From contig OX393572.1 of assembly GCA_947652115.1 (NCBI GenBank), positions 4,807,066 through 4,871,065 of the forward strand: DNA of 64,000 nucleotides, in the 5' to 3' direction. The notes beneath the pieces are model-generated. The model searched no databases, was not told the DNA's origin, and was given only the letters and a program-made list of their open reading frames with translations. This stretch comes from Blastomussa wellsi. Lineage: Eukaryota; Cnidaria; Anthozoa; Scleractinia; Plerogyridae. This document shows, one piece after another, positions 11,621 to 23,570 of the stretch (the first letter of the stretch is position 1; every line of letters starts with the position of its first letter). Position numbers and translations under genes: made by a program.

Positions 11621-14600
11621 TCAAATGAACAAGGTACTGGAATAAAAAGACTCGTCATAGGTACTGAGTGCCCAGTCTTGATTTATCACGAAATTCTCAC
11701 CATTAGCATTAGACGAAATGTGTTTGTAGCGGTCATTAAAGAAAATTCATATTTGAATATTTCAAAGGTTAAAACATAAAGGTTGTTATTAGCAGTAAAG
11801 TGTTTTGGGTTTTGTTTGCATCACTAAGTGGACTTTGTACCAATTGAAGTTCGTTTACTGCTCCACAAGGTTATTCAATAGCGAATATTGGCTTAAAGTT
11901 ACATTGTTAGCTGTTGTGTAAATCCATGGGAAAAACCCAGGGATATATGAGTTTACCGCAAACTTAATTAGTTTCTCGTGAAACAGTGAGCTGACAATAC
12001 CTGAGCCTTGGGGCGATTTTCAGTGAAAGCGGCTTGCACCAACAATGAGGTCTTACAATTGTTTCAAAGCGCAAAAATGAAAAAGAAAGAGTCCTTATCG
12101 AATCGTCTAAGTAAACAAATAAAATGGTTTGTCATTGTTGATGTTTAGGAGAAATAACGATCACAGTGAAGCTTTACGTTAGTTCTGCTAATTGCAACAG
12201 TTAACACTTATTTGCCGAAGTGAAGTGAACAACGCTCGACGATGTTTACTGGACTATAAATGTGATATCAATTCCACATCGCTAGGCATATATGAATTGT
12301 TTGTCTCTTCTTATTATTCAACGATGAGCAATTCATAACAAAAATATTTCCCGTCTTTTAGTGTCAATCTGTGCAGAATATCGCTAAACCAATTGAATTT
12401 CGAGCTAATTACTCAATTACTGACACACTGGAAAACAGTAAGCTCCGATCATTTACTCAGTTTATTTTGTCCTGTTTAAGTTTATTTTGCTTTATGAACA
12501 TGTTATTACGGAGGAATAATAAATTTGTTGAGTGACCATATTTACTTACTATTTAAAGATTGGCCATGAACCACAAGTTCTTTTCTCTTAACAATAAGTG
12601 ACGTTAGTATCTGGGATGCATGAAAAGAAAATGTGTCAAGACAACAAGAAGCTTTCTTGGAATGGTGTTACTAAGCAACGAGAAAACTATTTTCATTTAA
12701 TATCTTACCTGATCATAGCTTTGTGAGTTCTGCGTCTGTAAGCTTGCTCAAGCTGTTTTCATCCAAATTATCGAAGCAATTTTTTGAAGAAAAAATCGGC
12801 GTGAAAGCTAAGTGAGGCTAATTGCAAGTTAGAGACATTTTAAGGTAGATACGTCATTTATTTATCACTCGGCAGAAGTATTCGTAACCTTTCAAAATGC
12901 TTACGAGATATTATTGTTTTTTCATACTTGTCAAACTTACAAAGGGCCGTTATCAGGATTTATTATCCCACTTATCACATGGTCAGTGAGTCTGCTACAT
13001 GATTGTTGAAGTCTCAGTGGAGTATTTAATACGCAGCGCGAAACTGGCAGCGCTGACTTGGTCTAACTGAGCTCGACATCTCGGCGCCTACAGAAAGTAG
13101 AAGACGGGCCATTAACTGGTTAATTTACGTTTGAACCGCCGGTGTGGCTCATTATTTCACTCCGGAGCGCTAATGAATTTTCTTTTAAAGTGAGTGCTCA
13201 GCAATGCGTTCGACAGGTAACAATGGACGTACCAGAAAGTGATTGGTTTGTTAGACAACACAAACATGTTGTATTGTTCAAGGCAACTGTAAAGAGATAT
13301 TGAATAAGAAGAAAAAGCACGCTATATACAAACACAATTGAGTTCAAGTTTTACAATTTGGTTTAGCGCAAGGCGCAGTTTTACTAATCGAACCATGCGG
13401 TGGAATAAAAATTATTTTAATTTATTCTAAGAAAGGATATTCGTTAACATTTGCGGATAAACTATAATAATAACTGCATTTCATGAATTTGTTTATATAA
13501 GCTAAGTTGGAATCAGTAAAAGATGTTCTACCAAGCTTTACACAGCTGTTTGGTAGAGTCAAAATTCGTGATGTTTGCCTTGAATTGTACTTTACAAGTT
13601 TCTGGCTTCTTTGTAATTCTCACACCCTTTTACAGAAAACAAAAGCGCTCTAATAACAGTTTTTATCACGGAAGGCTATAATCACGGGCGCAACTGAATT
13701 GTTTAACTAACCCACCAAATGCACCGTAACATTCGAGGCATAATCTATGTATACATCATGAAGTAGACAGAGAATTAATGTAACACTAGATAAAATGTGC
13801 TCTGTAATTTCCAGAATACACTTTGACATACATAAATCTAGGTTTCAGTATCTCAAATCTTAACTAAACCAAAAACCCGTGTCTGACGTATTTTCTTTAA
13901 TATTGGAAGATGATTTCATCAAAATTAAAGGCTTAACCTTAACGGATCGCTCTTAAAAATCATTTTTTTCTAATTCAAAACTGTAACAGGATTCAAAATA
14001 AAAGATAACCAAAACGACGAATTTCATTGAGAATTACTTTTTTGAATGTGTTTTTTTTCCTGCCGGTTTTTACGATAACCGGTCATCAAAGAAAATACTC
14101 TAGTAATTAATAATGCATCTTCAGTGAAAGCAGGGCTCGAATAAATTATCCTTTGAACAAAGGCTGTTATTTAGAGTTTCGTTATCCCCTGGCTTCTCAC
14201 GACAAACTGTTTGACTTCGTCTGAAACTATTTAAGCTTTCGATCCAAATAAAAATAACCAGCGCCAACATAACTTTCAACCTGTAGTCTTTGATAGCTCT
14301 CGGTCGGGCCAGTAAATCGCCTTTCCCCGGGCGATGTTAAACCTATTATATTGGCACTCGCAAATCGAACTTTTTTATGCTAGGTCACGCAACTAAGAGC
14401 CTTGCTGAGGATTGTTTAACTTAACTGCTATCCTTCTGGAAAATTAAAACGAACTCGGTTAGAAACTATGTGGGTTCGCTACCAAACTTCCAAGGCTCTA
14501 ACATGCCAAGCAATAAGGACTGGCATACAATTGTGCGAAGTGTTGAAATCTTTCTTACAATAAATTTGCGTGTTTTTATTTCTGTAGCGAAGGCTTCTTT

Positions 14601-17600
14601 TCTTTCCAAAGCAGATGTAATGATCAATTTATTTCGCAGCTTCGCAGAATGGACGGAACTGTAAATACCTGCGAGGAACCCTTAACCTAAAATACCACCC
14701 GCTTGTTTGTCTTGAATCACATGTGTGCTTAACTGTGGCCTCGCTAAACAATTCTCATTGTTGGGGTCTCAGATTCCCCTAGCTTTTTTTCTTGAATGAA
14801 CTAAAAAAGAAAACTTAGTTATCCGCGGTCGGTATACACTTAATCCTGTTTACGATTTTATAATGATAGCACATTTCATAGCGTGTTTAGTTGTAATCGA
14901 ACTTTTTTACGCTGCAGGTGAATTTCGTGTCAAGTCAATTTTGATACGCAAGCTTAAACAAGCAGAAAACTATGATTATTGACTTCAGTCCAGTACTTGA
15001 TGAAAATAACAACTCAATCTTACAAACAAGAGGCCAAAATTTTGCGGTCGAACTTTTAGTTGGAAATATTTGTTTAATTCGACGAAAAATGTAAAACGTG
15101 ATAATGTCCCTTTTAGCAACTCTAATATCAATTGACTCGTCGCGACTATGTAAACTGGGTTACATTTCGCTGCAATGAAATTTTGAACCTGAATTCTGCC
15201 ATGAAAAGCTCCAAAATGAAACACATTTGATAGCTTCAAAGTATACACACACAAATAACTGTTTCGAAAAGATATATAGGACAAAACCGGGGTAAACTTT
15301 GTAAATATGTACTCTAAATTTGAATACGTAATGTTTGATTACAAGATAAACAGACTTGAAGCGGGAAACGATAGATCACTTTATGCAAAAATCGTTGTAC
15401 TCGTAAAACCTTGAGACATATCGATCAACTTCTCGCAAGATATTCATCGAAAAGGTTTCAACGAGTGTAAATAGTTTGAACGCAAAATGATGAAATGGGG
15501 ATCGCAAAATTAAGGCACTTAATAAATCATAACAGAATTTGTAAGTAAACCGCTAACAAACTCACCTGAAATTTTCGAATAGGAACTTGTGTGCACCGTT
15601 CCGTCGTCCGGATCAAAGTTGCGCTCGCTTAACTTTCAAACGTTGCGTAGTCTCGCTGTTTCGAACCCAAGCAGTCAACCCCAATTCGTTTTCGAAACTT
15701 TAAGTGTTGATAAAGATACGCCTGTTGGTGGCTAACAAAAAGCCGACAATTACATTGTATTAAGGGATTTCATTGTTTCGTAAGCTTTCGTCACACCTTT
15801 TGTATACAATACAAACAGTTAACCGTACTAACTAATATATTCAAATTTGGCCGACCAGTATCAACCACACGAATATTGTTGTCACGCGATATTGGAACGA
15901 CTTGGAGTAACAGATGAATCCGGTAGACTAAGAATTGTGAGAGCGCGCGGTAAAACGAAACACAGCGCTCTTGAACAAAAAGCGCGCGAAAAATTACATT
16001 TTTACTGCAGCTGGTGGGACTCGCAAGGTGTTTACATATTTCAATTGAATCGGTCTTTTATTAAAGGCACCCCATCGCTTGGAGCTGCAACCAGTTATTT
16101 TAGAGTAAATCAATCTTAATTGAAACAAGAAACAAAATTTCCACTTTAATTTCTGCTACGGTTTCTCGTGTTATGAAATCACCCGAATGAGCGATTAAAA
16201 TCGCTTTCTAGACAAGCCTTATTTCTTTAATAGTTTTAAAATCATTTTGCAATGCAAATTCAGTATGCCTACCTTAATAATTCCTTCACTAGTCTGCGTT
16301 TTCAAGAAAATTCGATTTTCGCATGTAGATTTGCATGTAAACATGTTACTATTGTTAAGAGTAAAGCTTGAGTAAAGCTGACGTGTTTCGGTGAAAATCG
16401 CGCGAAAATTGTTAAGGGATATTTAGAAACTCGCGTTGGGCGTTCTATAAATTTGATCTTTTGATGGGTTTCCTATGAAAAAACTTTCTCGTTTTCACCG
16501 AATACTGATACCATATGTGCACGTATTGTTAGCCTGTACTATGAAGAGCCATAATCATTGAACCTTAACATATATTTTCATTGCAAATCTGTAAACACTT
16601 TTTGAGTAATGTTTGGTTTCGATATCACTTCGCAATTAAACTATATTTGAATCGTGCGTGAAGTCATTTCGCAGCGGTTTCAGCAGCGAGTTACACAGCA
16701 ATCCAAGGTATCATGGCGTGTTTCAGTGCTGTTTTTCCCACGAACACAAGCAAAGAATGCTACCTTTGATATTAATAAAGGGTTTGTAAAACCCGCAAAA
16801 TATGTTATCTCTTTGATTGCGATGGAACAAGATAATATGAAACATGTACGGACGTTTTACGACCAATTTCATTGGCTACTCGGAAATTGGCCATTTTTTA
16901 TTTCCTGTTGGGTTTAGCGGAAGAATACACAGAACCAAAACGGTTACACTGATATCGCGAAACAATTCCATGAATTTACAGCCTTGTATTTTATTCTCTG
17001 GCGTCCATATGGCCTGGATGTATCAAAATCTGTCTAGAAATAGCTCATGAATGCCATTCTAATACGTAGAAAGCAATGTTTTTATTTTGAAGTTGACCGC
17101 GCAACCGCTTCGGGCATTTTCTGGTTGTTCGCTTCGCTTTGTAAATTTAACAAGAGAGCACATTTTTGAAAAGGTTACAATAAGAGATGCCATTATTATA
17201 TAGCCCATTTTTCGTCCCATGTCAATCAATACTAAACTGAATGAATCCTTTTTCATTACTCAGTGTAGTGTAAAAGGTTTCGTGAGCCGGGGTGGGGAAC
17301 AAAAATAGAACTTCTTTTCGCACGAACCATTTTGCACCGCCTTAAATCCCGGAATTCGAACGACAAATACCGCAAAATGCTAAATATCATTTTTTGTTCT
17401 CAAAACGGAAATCTCATAATCCTTGATAAGTCGTTGATATAACTGAAGTTACTATGTTTGAAGTATTACTTTAGCGTTAAGATGCTGTCACGTGACAAAT
17501 GGTTAACCTTGAACTTTGTTAATTGCTTCAGGTAAATTTCATCCTTCTTGCTTCCAAACCATTTACTTGAAAAAAACTATTTTATATTGTCATTTACATC

Positions 17601-18927
17601 TTAAGTGGAAAACAAAATTCCCACAGATGCTTGGAACCTCCAGAAAGGGGCGAACCCGTCTAAAGTCCTTATAAAACTCCAAATTCGAAGTGTTCATGTG
17701 TGCATCGACCATTACATTTCAAGGGCTTTGACGGAGAAGCAATTATTAAATGAAAATGGAGGCATTCCAAATGGCCATTCATGGATATCATCAGGTTATA
17801 ATTAGACCTTTTACCCTTCGAGCAATTTCAAATAAATTCTAATAGTTCGAATCGCAACACGCAATCCGACTTCTTGGGCTGTGAACTATTTTAGCCCAGA
17901 TGGATGCCTACCTTAAAAATTTGCCCTTTGCTCAAAAATTTCCAAAAATTTCAAATGGCGCTTTCGAAATTCCGGCGATCCACATGAAATGATTTTTCCT
18001 GATATATTCGTATTGTATTAAAATTGTACTATAATTCTTTGAGCAACAAGCTCAGTATCTTCGATCTGTGCCGGACACCCTGTGCATATCCGCACAACGG
18101 CGCAAGTTTATATTTACTTATTGTTTTACAGCTGAATAACTTTTGTCTGTGAATTTTTCGATCATTGGTGCGAAATGATCTATCAACTCGACTTTGAACC
18201 TCAATTAAGTTTTTAATGACCCCAGCTTTCTTTAATGTTATAAGTGGTTTATGTGACAATTGATGTGCTGAAGGAATCCACAAAAATGTTGACAGCGTTA
18301 GGCGCTGAAATGTTTTGCTAAACATCGATCGTATGCCTGATATTTGACGCAGTGTTTCGTTTGTTTCGAAATTTTGGCGATATTTGCTTTGGAGAAAAGC
18401 ACATTGATTCTGAAAGTGTGCCAAGTTACTATATTTTTCGTGTTTTCACTCTTGTTCAAGTACTCTATAAAGAAACAGAGATAGGATTCCGTTTTCCATT
18501 TCTTTGTAATTTTTCGAATGCATTCAAACTCAGCAGTGCAGTGAGCTCAGATTGCTCGGGGATTTATATCTCGCACAGAATCGAAGATGAAAGGTGATAA
18601 AACTCGCTATTTTTACCCTTGTCTCTGGAAACTATATATTTAAAATATATGCAAGAACCCGTTTTCATAAACGTCTGAAATAATGTATATTTCCCAGGGC
18701 ACTTTTTTGCAGAGTAAAACACTCAAGTGCATGACCCGCAAAACCTCTCAATTTTCACTCATATCTTTTTCCTATAAATATGCACGAAAATCAGTGTTAT
18801 ACAACCCAGAAACTTCTACTAAAGACATTTCTGTGACACAGAACACGATATTTACATAACCAGTTTTGGAATTGCGAAAATCAATGATTTACTAAATATA
18901 TAATTAACAATTAGACTGCAAGACAGA
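11621..18927. other. Long intergenic stretch
   Basis: I find no supportable gene. A modestly G+C-richer patch lies at about 13020-13200 without an open frame, and a CpG-rich patch at 15590-16120 is listed separately. The rest is AT-rich single-copy-looking sequence. Confidence 0.4.
15832..16119 (+). other. Possible orphan coding exon, unidentified
   Basis: An open frame of about 95 codons with no ATG near its start runs through a patch with more CpG than its surroundings (15590-16120). The product is mixed-composition and fairly hydrophilic (Cys-Cys near the start, a Trp-Trp pair later) and belongs to no family I recognise. A possible 3' splice site ends in 'ggccgaccag' at about 15858. I see no clear 5' splice site before the stop. 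It may be an internal or last exon of an unknown gene, or chance. Confidence 0.15.
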
Positions 18928-18990
18928 GTTTTCTATGAGCGAATAGTCAACGAGGCGCAGCCGAGTTGACCACTATCGCTCATAGAAAAC
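18928..18990. repeat. Inverted repeat (hairpin)
   Basis: 'gttttctatgagcgaatagt' is followed 14 bases after its arm ends by its near reverse complement, ending 'tcgctcatagaaaac'. It may be the terminal fragment of a MITE. No coding function. Confidence 0.7.
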
Positions 18991-19870
18991 AAGGGCGAGT
19001 GGTCCAATCGTTTTTCTTAGTGGAAACTCTGAAGGATTAAATTCCTAAATCTACAATTTTATGTATTTTTTGAGCCAAAAATGAAGAAAAATCTTGCCTT
19101 TTCATAGAGCAACTCGCGCGGTCGTTTTCTCTCGGCGAACAGAAAACAGTGGGAGAATAGATTCACGGATTTCCAAGAGAACACAAACACCGAGAAGGGA
19201 CTTTTAAAGACGACGCAGAGCAGATTATTTTTCACGACCTTCGTGGTGTTTCGAAATGCGATTAAACATCCTCTCGAGTGTTTCATCGTCCCAATCGAGA
19301 CGAAAACTACGGAGAAAACAGAGACATAACATCGCATTTACCAAATCACGGGTCTGATTTCTTTTGTTTCAACTTGACGAATTATAAATGAGTTTGAAAA
19401 TCACATGATAGCCTTACGTAATCACATGACAAACCAAGTCTTTTCGCACATTACTTCTTTGACATTTTCCAAATATATAAATAAAATTTATTGTTCAGCA
19501 ACGAAGAAATAATGCATTAATGAAGCAAGAAAACGTGACCAAAAGATAAAGTACTGCCAATACACGGTTTGGTAAACCAGTTTTCCAGCCTGGCCAAGAA
19601 AGAAGAAAATTTCTATTCCTTTAATTTTGCGTTTAATTGCTATCTGATCTCCCCGAAGTTAAGCAAATATTTGCATTCACATACCTATTTTATCATTTCA
19701 AGGAAGATCTTTGTTAATTATACAATTGGTTGTTAACATCTTCAGTTCTAGCTACAGCACTGTATAGCTTAAAGAACGAGAAGAGCATTTAGTTTCGCAT
19801 CGCCGTGTTCACCACAATTTAATTTGCTCGTGCCGATTGTCGTGCAATTTCAACTTGCTCTCGTTGTGAA
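18991..19870. other. Intergenic, no gene seen
   Basis: AT-rich sequence with no recognisable gene. The minus frame 19337-19059 gives a Phe/Ser-rich product without known motifs and is probably chance. Confidence 0.35.
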
Positions 19871-20035
19871 AGATTAATTAATCAACATGACACGAGCGTG
19901 GGAAAAAGAAAAATTCTGAGTCCCCGACAGGAATCGAACCCATGACCTCCCGAACACCGGGCGGGCGCTTTAAAAAGTAGCACGTCGTCTTGACTGATAG
20001 GTTGTTGTTCTAAGGTGAGAGTTAAAGCTAGCTTT
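19871..20035 (-). mobile_element. tRNA-headed SINE-like repeat
   Basis: On the minus strand, 'gaggtcatgggttcgattcc' carries a tRNA B-box/T-arm (GGTTCGATTCC), preceded by an anticodon-arm-like stretch ('cccggtgttcggg') and followed by a non-tRNA body ('cagaatttttctttttccca'). No intact acceptor stem or A-box can be built, so it is not a functional tRNA gene. The exact ends are uncertain. Confidence 0.6.
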
Positions 20036-20351
20036 TATTATTGGGCATGGATCAAGGCACTTCGTTCAGCTTACTGTAAGAAGTCAACCGATTAAGACAA
20101 ACCCCTTATTTTGTCATGTAGAAGACCAACATATAACTGAGCCCCAGATTGAACATATCACGTCCAGGGATATTTTGATGCATATTTTGGGCTCCTTCTT
20201 CATGTACCGGACACAGATGACGTAAAATAAAAGAAACAAACGATGAGAGACAATGCTTCCCCAAACTACAAATAATCATGAACAAAGGTAAAGCAATGTA
20301 CTACTTTTGCATACGGTACGGCTAAAAGGGATAGACGAGAGGGACCTTTCC
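20036..20351. other. Intergenic, no gene seen
   Basis: AT-rich sequence between a SINE-like repeat and a MITE. No structure is supported. Confidence 0.4.
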
Positions 20352-20501
20352 AACCATGAACAGATTGAGTTGTCTTACACGAAGCGTGGAATCGTTCGAG
20401 GGGTCGGTAGCCACTGAAAGGGCTGATCCCTCCCATGTTTATAGGACCGAGGCTCCAACGATTCCACGCTTCGTGTAAGACAACTCAATGTGTTCATGGT
20501 T
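20352..20501. mobile_element. MITE with 45-bp inverted ends
   Basis: Arms 20352-20396 and 20457-20501 are inverted copies with a single mismatch over 45 bp; they contain 'cttacacgaagcgtggaatc'. The 60-bp loop shows no coding potential. It is a small foldback DNA-transposon derivative, and the near-perfect arms suggest it is young. Confidence 0.85.
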
Positions 20502-20909
20502 ACAATTATGACTTATCAGCTTTGCTCATTCGCCTAATACGCGTTATGCGCTCACTTTAAGTAAATTATTCAAGAACTGCCAGACTTTTTTGTAACTTTA
20601 GTGGATTAGTACAGTCAGTTAAACAGAGCAAAAACATTATTGTCAGGTTTCAAGTAATGAAAATATGTCTTTTGGCTTTTAACTTTTCGAAGTGATGCCA
20701 ATGACAATGCCCTTCAAATTGCTTGTGATCAACAAAACTAAACTATAAGCTTTTAAGCCCAACTGACAACTTTGACTTTTTTTTAAGTTCGGGTGTTCGG
20801 AAGTCGGTCGGGTACCCTTTCATGTTACTTGGTCTTACTCACAACAATCTCCCGACAAAAGCCCGAGGTTTGCCGAGCTTATCGATCAGTCAAACAATAG
20901 TACTCGAAA
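20502..20909. other. Intergenic, no gene seen
   Basis: AT-rich, featureless sequence up to the palindrome cluster. Confidence 0.4.
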
Positions 20910-20910
20910 A

Positions 20911-20962
20911 CCCGGAATATTCCGTCCACGTGGACGTACACGATCGCCCGGAATATTCCGGG
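20911..20962. repeat. Cluster of three short palindromes
   Basis: CCCGGAATATTCCG (20911-20924) abuts GTCCACGTGGAC (20924-20935, an E-box-like CACGTG core). Twelve bases on is CCCGGAATATTCCGGG (20947-20962, perfect 16-bp palindrome). It may be a regulatory site cluster or the decayed end of the neighbouring SINE or another element. Function unknown. Confidence 0.6.
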
Positions 20963-21280
20963 AGCCGCACGACAAGGGTCTAACTCTGACCAGTTTCTGC
21001 AGCATGAAGCCGATAGGAGTATTGTTACTCCCCCCTGAATGGGGTGCTAGTCCATCGCAGGTTGCTCCCCCTGGATGGGATGCTAGTCCATCGCAGGTTA
21101 CTCCCCAGCATTCTGTCAGGTTGTCCCAACAATTGGACGGAACCCGTTTATTCTCCTGGCTGAAGAGAGGCACTGAAGAGAGGAACAGTGTCTCGCCCAC
21201 AGTGATCCCCACTGGGACTCGAACCTGGACCGCTCGATCCGGAGTCCAGCGGACTAACCATTAGGCCACTGCGCCTTCCT
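20963..21280 (-). mobile_element. tRNA-derived SINE, near full length
   Basis: On the minus strand the element starts with a tRNA-like head: 'ggcgcag' then A-box 'tggcctaatgg' and B-box 'ggttcgagtcc'. A body follows in which 'cctgcgatggactagca' occurs twice (a local tandem repeat of about 40 bp), then a tail related to those at 41975-42105 and 55081-55360. The predicted acceptor and T stems do not pair, so it is not a working tRNA gene. The anticodon region 'ctccgga' is uncertain. Confidence 0.8.
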
Positions 21281-22400
21281 TGACTAGACAACTACGCAGT
21301 CTACCCTAAACAACAATCAACAATCCTGCCAAAGGGTGATTAGGCAGCGCCAGTCTGTGATTGTGGCTAGAGATCGCAATCTTGCTCTGCACACAGTAGA
21401 ATTACAAGCCATGCTCAGTTCACACGTGACAAGGTGTTAGCCAAGGGATTTTGCAATTGCAGTCCACACGAACATTTCAAAATAATTAGAACTGTCAATG
21501 TGAACACGCAAGCAAGACTACCTGAAGGCAGATACTGCATAAGTGTAGACAACGTGTGTCTTTTGCGTGCAAGCAGGATAAAACATTTTCGCCTTAATGG
21601 ACACTAATTCTCCATTAGTGGACGATGCAAGGTCGATCTTTTCATCTGGCTCACTGGTAGCATTTCTCCCTGAAACGTTCCTTCAAAATCATCTACTCTC
21701 GTTAGTGTCTTCGATGAGATGCTCTTGAATAAAAATGATCACGTTCTTTCATCGAGAGCACGTGTGCCTTCACAAAATGGCTCCCAATGTACATGAGGTC
21801 GTGGAGGTGATGCGTGCACACGGAAAACCAACATCAGATATTTCCCACACAAGATAAAGAAGCTGGCAAGAACATTTTTTATGCGTGGGAGTGTTATTTT
21901 TGATGAAACACGAAAATTTTGAAACAGTCAACGATTTCATCACAGTTTTAAACTTTAAAAGTTGTATATACGGTTCTCAAAACGTATGTATAGGGCACAG
22001 ATATGGTGATTAAGATACTCAACCAGATAGTTACAGCTAGTTATATGCATTATAACTGCGTCTGCAGTGACCAGGCACTTCAAACTAACTAAAGATAGGT
22101 GAAGTTCATTCATAATTGTTTTCTATGCCATATCAGAAGTGAATTGACGCTCTTGAGTTGGCGGATAAAAACGCGAAGAACAACCTGGCTTTTCCAGACG
22201 TTAATTTTAAGTCCAAGGAAATCGTCCAATGCTATACTCCTTGTTCCAAAAGGGCTACCACTTGTCTTAATACTTTTTTGGTGGTATTCAAATTAGCCCT
22301 TCTTGCCTCGTTTTTAAGCTCAAAAATCAAAAGAATATTTTATCTTGAACAAGCTAGCAACAAGGGCCAATTTGTATGTGCATAAATCAGTGGCCATTTT
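21281..22400. other. Intergenic, no gene seen
   Basis: There is no supportable gene. Overlapping plus frames near 22099-22385 give unrelated, featureless products and are treated as chance. Confidence 0.35.
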
Positions 22401-22449
22401 GGAACAATGATGTTATGCAAGAAGTCCGCTTGGATGCAATTCCATTGTG

Positions 22450-22640
22450 TGACTATTCAAATGAAATCTATTTAGTAGTACTTTCACGTGCCTAGTAATG
22501 TTTATCGCTATGGCATTCAGACGAACCAGCTATTGAGTAATGCTTTCATATGATGCTGTTATTTTTTATGATGTACAACGTGGTTCCGACAAAAGCTGTT
22601 TTGCAATACTTTCAGTTGGTACTGTTTGAGTATGTGGATA
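22450..22640 (-). repeat. Diverged copy of ~110-bp repeat family
   Basis: The reverse complement shows the family landmarks seen at 54.7-54.9 kb: a 'gaaccac.ttgtaca.cat' stretch, a 'caatagct' stretch and 'aatagtcacac'. It is strongly diverged and has no coding content. Confidence 0.5.
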
Positions 22641-22710
22641 AAAATCCAGTAAATTCTTGTCATATCCTTAATGCAACACATTCATAAAATTATTATTTGA
22701 GTCTAGTAAA

Positions 22711-22840
22711 GAAACATCCAGGTTAAATTCCTTTCGTCGGAGCGAAGGGCTAACGCTCGAAACGTCAGCTCTTGAATCTCTTTACGGTGGCCAATTGACA
22801 TTATCAACCCAGTTGATAAAACCAAATTATATTGTTATAC

Positions 22841-22870
<30 letters not shown>
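22711..22870 (+). mobile_element. Penelope-type terminal fragment with stem-loop
   Basis: It contains GAGCG (22740) and CGCTC (22754) as a 5-bp stem, followed directly by GAAACGTCAG. The ten bases CGAAACGTCA are shared with the 3' end of the Penelope-like element at 37.1 kb. The following 'tacggtggccaattgacatt' is typical, in my recollection, of repeats of this class in cnidarians. No protein-coding part remains. Confidence 0.5.
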
Positions 22871-22876
<6 letters not shown>

Positions 22877-23204
22877 ATACCCCCTCTATATATTTGTGGC
22901 ATAGTGTGTTTTACACTATATACTGGCATACAAAATGAATCTAGCTTTTCAGTTCATGGGTGAAAGACTCAATGAGACCATATATAAATGAAATACACGG
23001 AATGAGTGCGTTCTTGCGGTACTATTACTTAAATGTGCAACATGAGTAGGTACTTGGTGTAGTTTTTAATCATTCTTCAGCCACCTTCCTTACCAACGTC
23101 GAAGTTTAAACGGCTGGGGTAACTTTTTGAACAAATTCAGGCACGTTCCTAGAGCTAGATATCCCAATCAAACCACTATATGATAGCGTCATGACGTATC
23201 TTCC

Positions 23205-23570
23205 GCAACATGCCATGAATGGATGGATGAAACCCTAGTGTGTGACCATTCGATTCAAATGAAAGTGTTACTGTTTACTATGCTGCACACGTTTGTTGAT
23301 AAAACCCGTCATGTGTGCAATCATTAGAATGGAAGTTAGCGAATCGTTTTTTCATAATTTACAACATTCCATAAGCAAGGATGAGTGACTCCACCAGAAA
23401 ACGAAAGTTATTTCTAATTATTTTTCTGCACACAGTAAAATTGCCTGTCCTTCTCTTTGTACTGCTTTCTTTCATGATAGGCGCTGTGCATGGTGTTTCT
23501 AACTTTTGAAGTCAGTACTGAAATAAAAGCTTGCTGTTTACCATTCAAATTACAGCTATTGAGAATTACT
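23205..23570 (-). repeat. Diverged copies of ~110-bp repeat family
   Basis: 23213-23290 is the reverse complement of the family core, ending 'ggatgaaaccctagtgtgtg' in plus orientation (compare 'cacacactagggtttcatcc' at 54784). A second, weaker copy lies at about 23460-23570. The orientation is opposite to the copies near the DMRT gene. Confidence 0.6.

Noticed and set aside
18029..18424. 131-codon minus frame
   Set aside because: No ATG at the start, no splice context and no recognisable motif.
19911..20000. tRNA gene on the minus strand
   Set aside because: A T-arm and a partial anticodon arm are visible but no A-box or acceptor stem.
21195..21280. tRNA gene on the minus strand
   Set aside because: A- and B-boxes are present, but the acceptor and T stems do not pair and the sequence continues into a SINE body.
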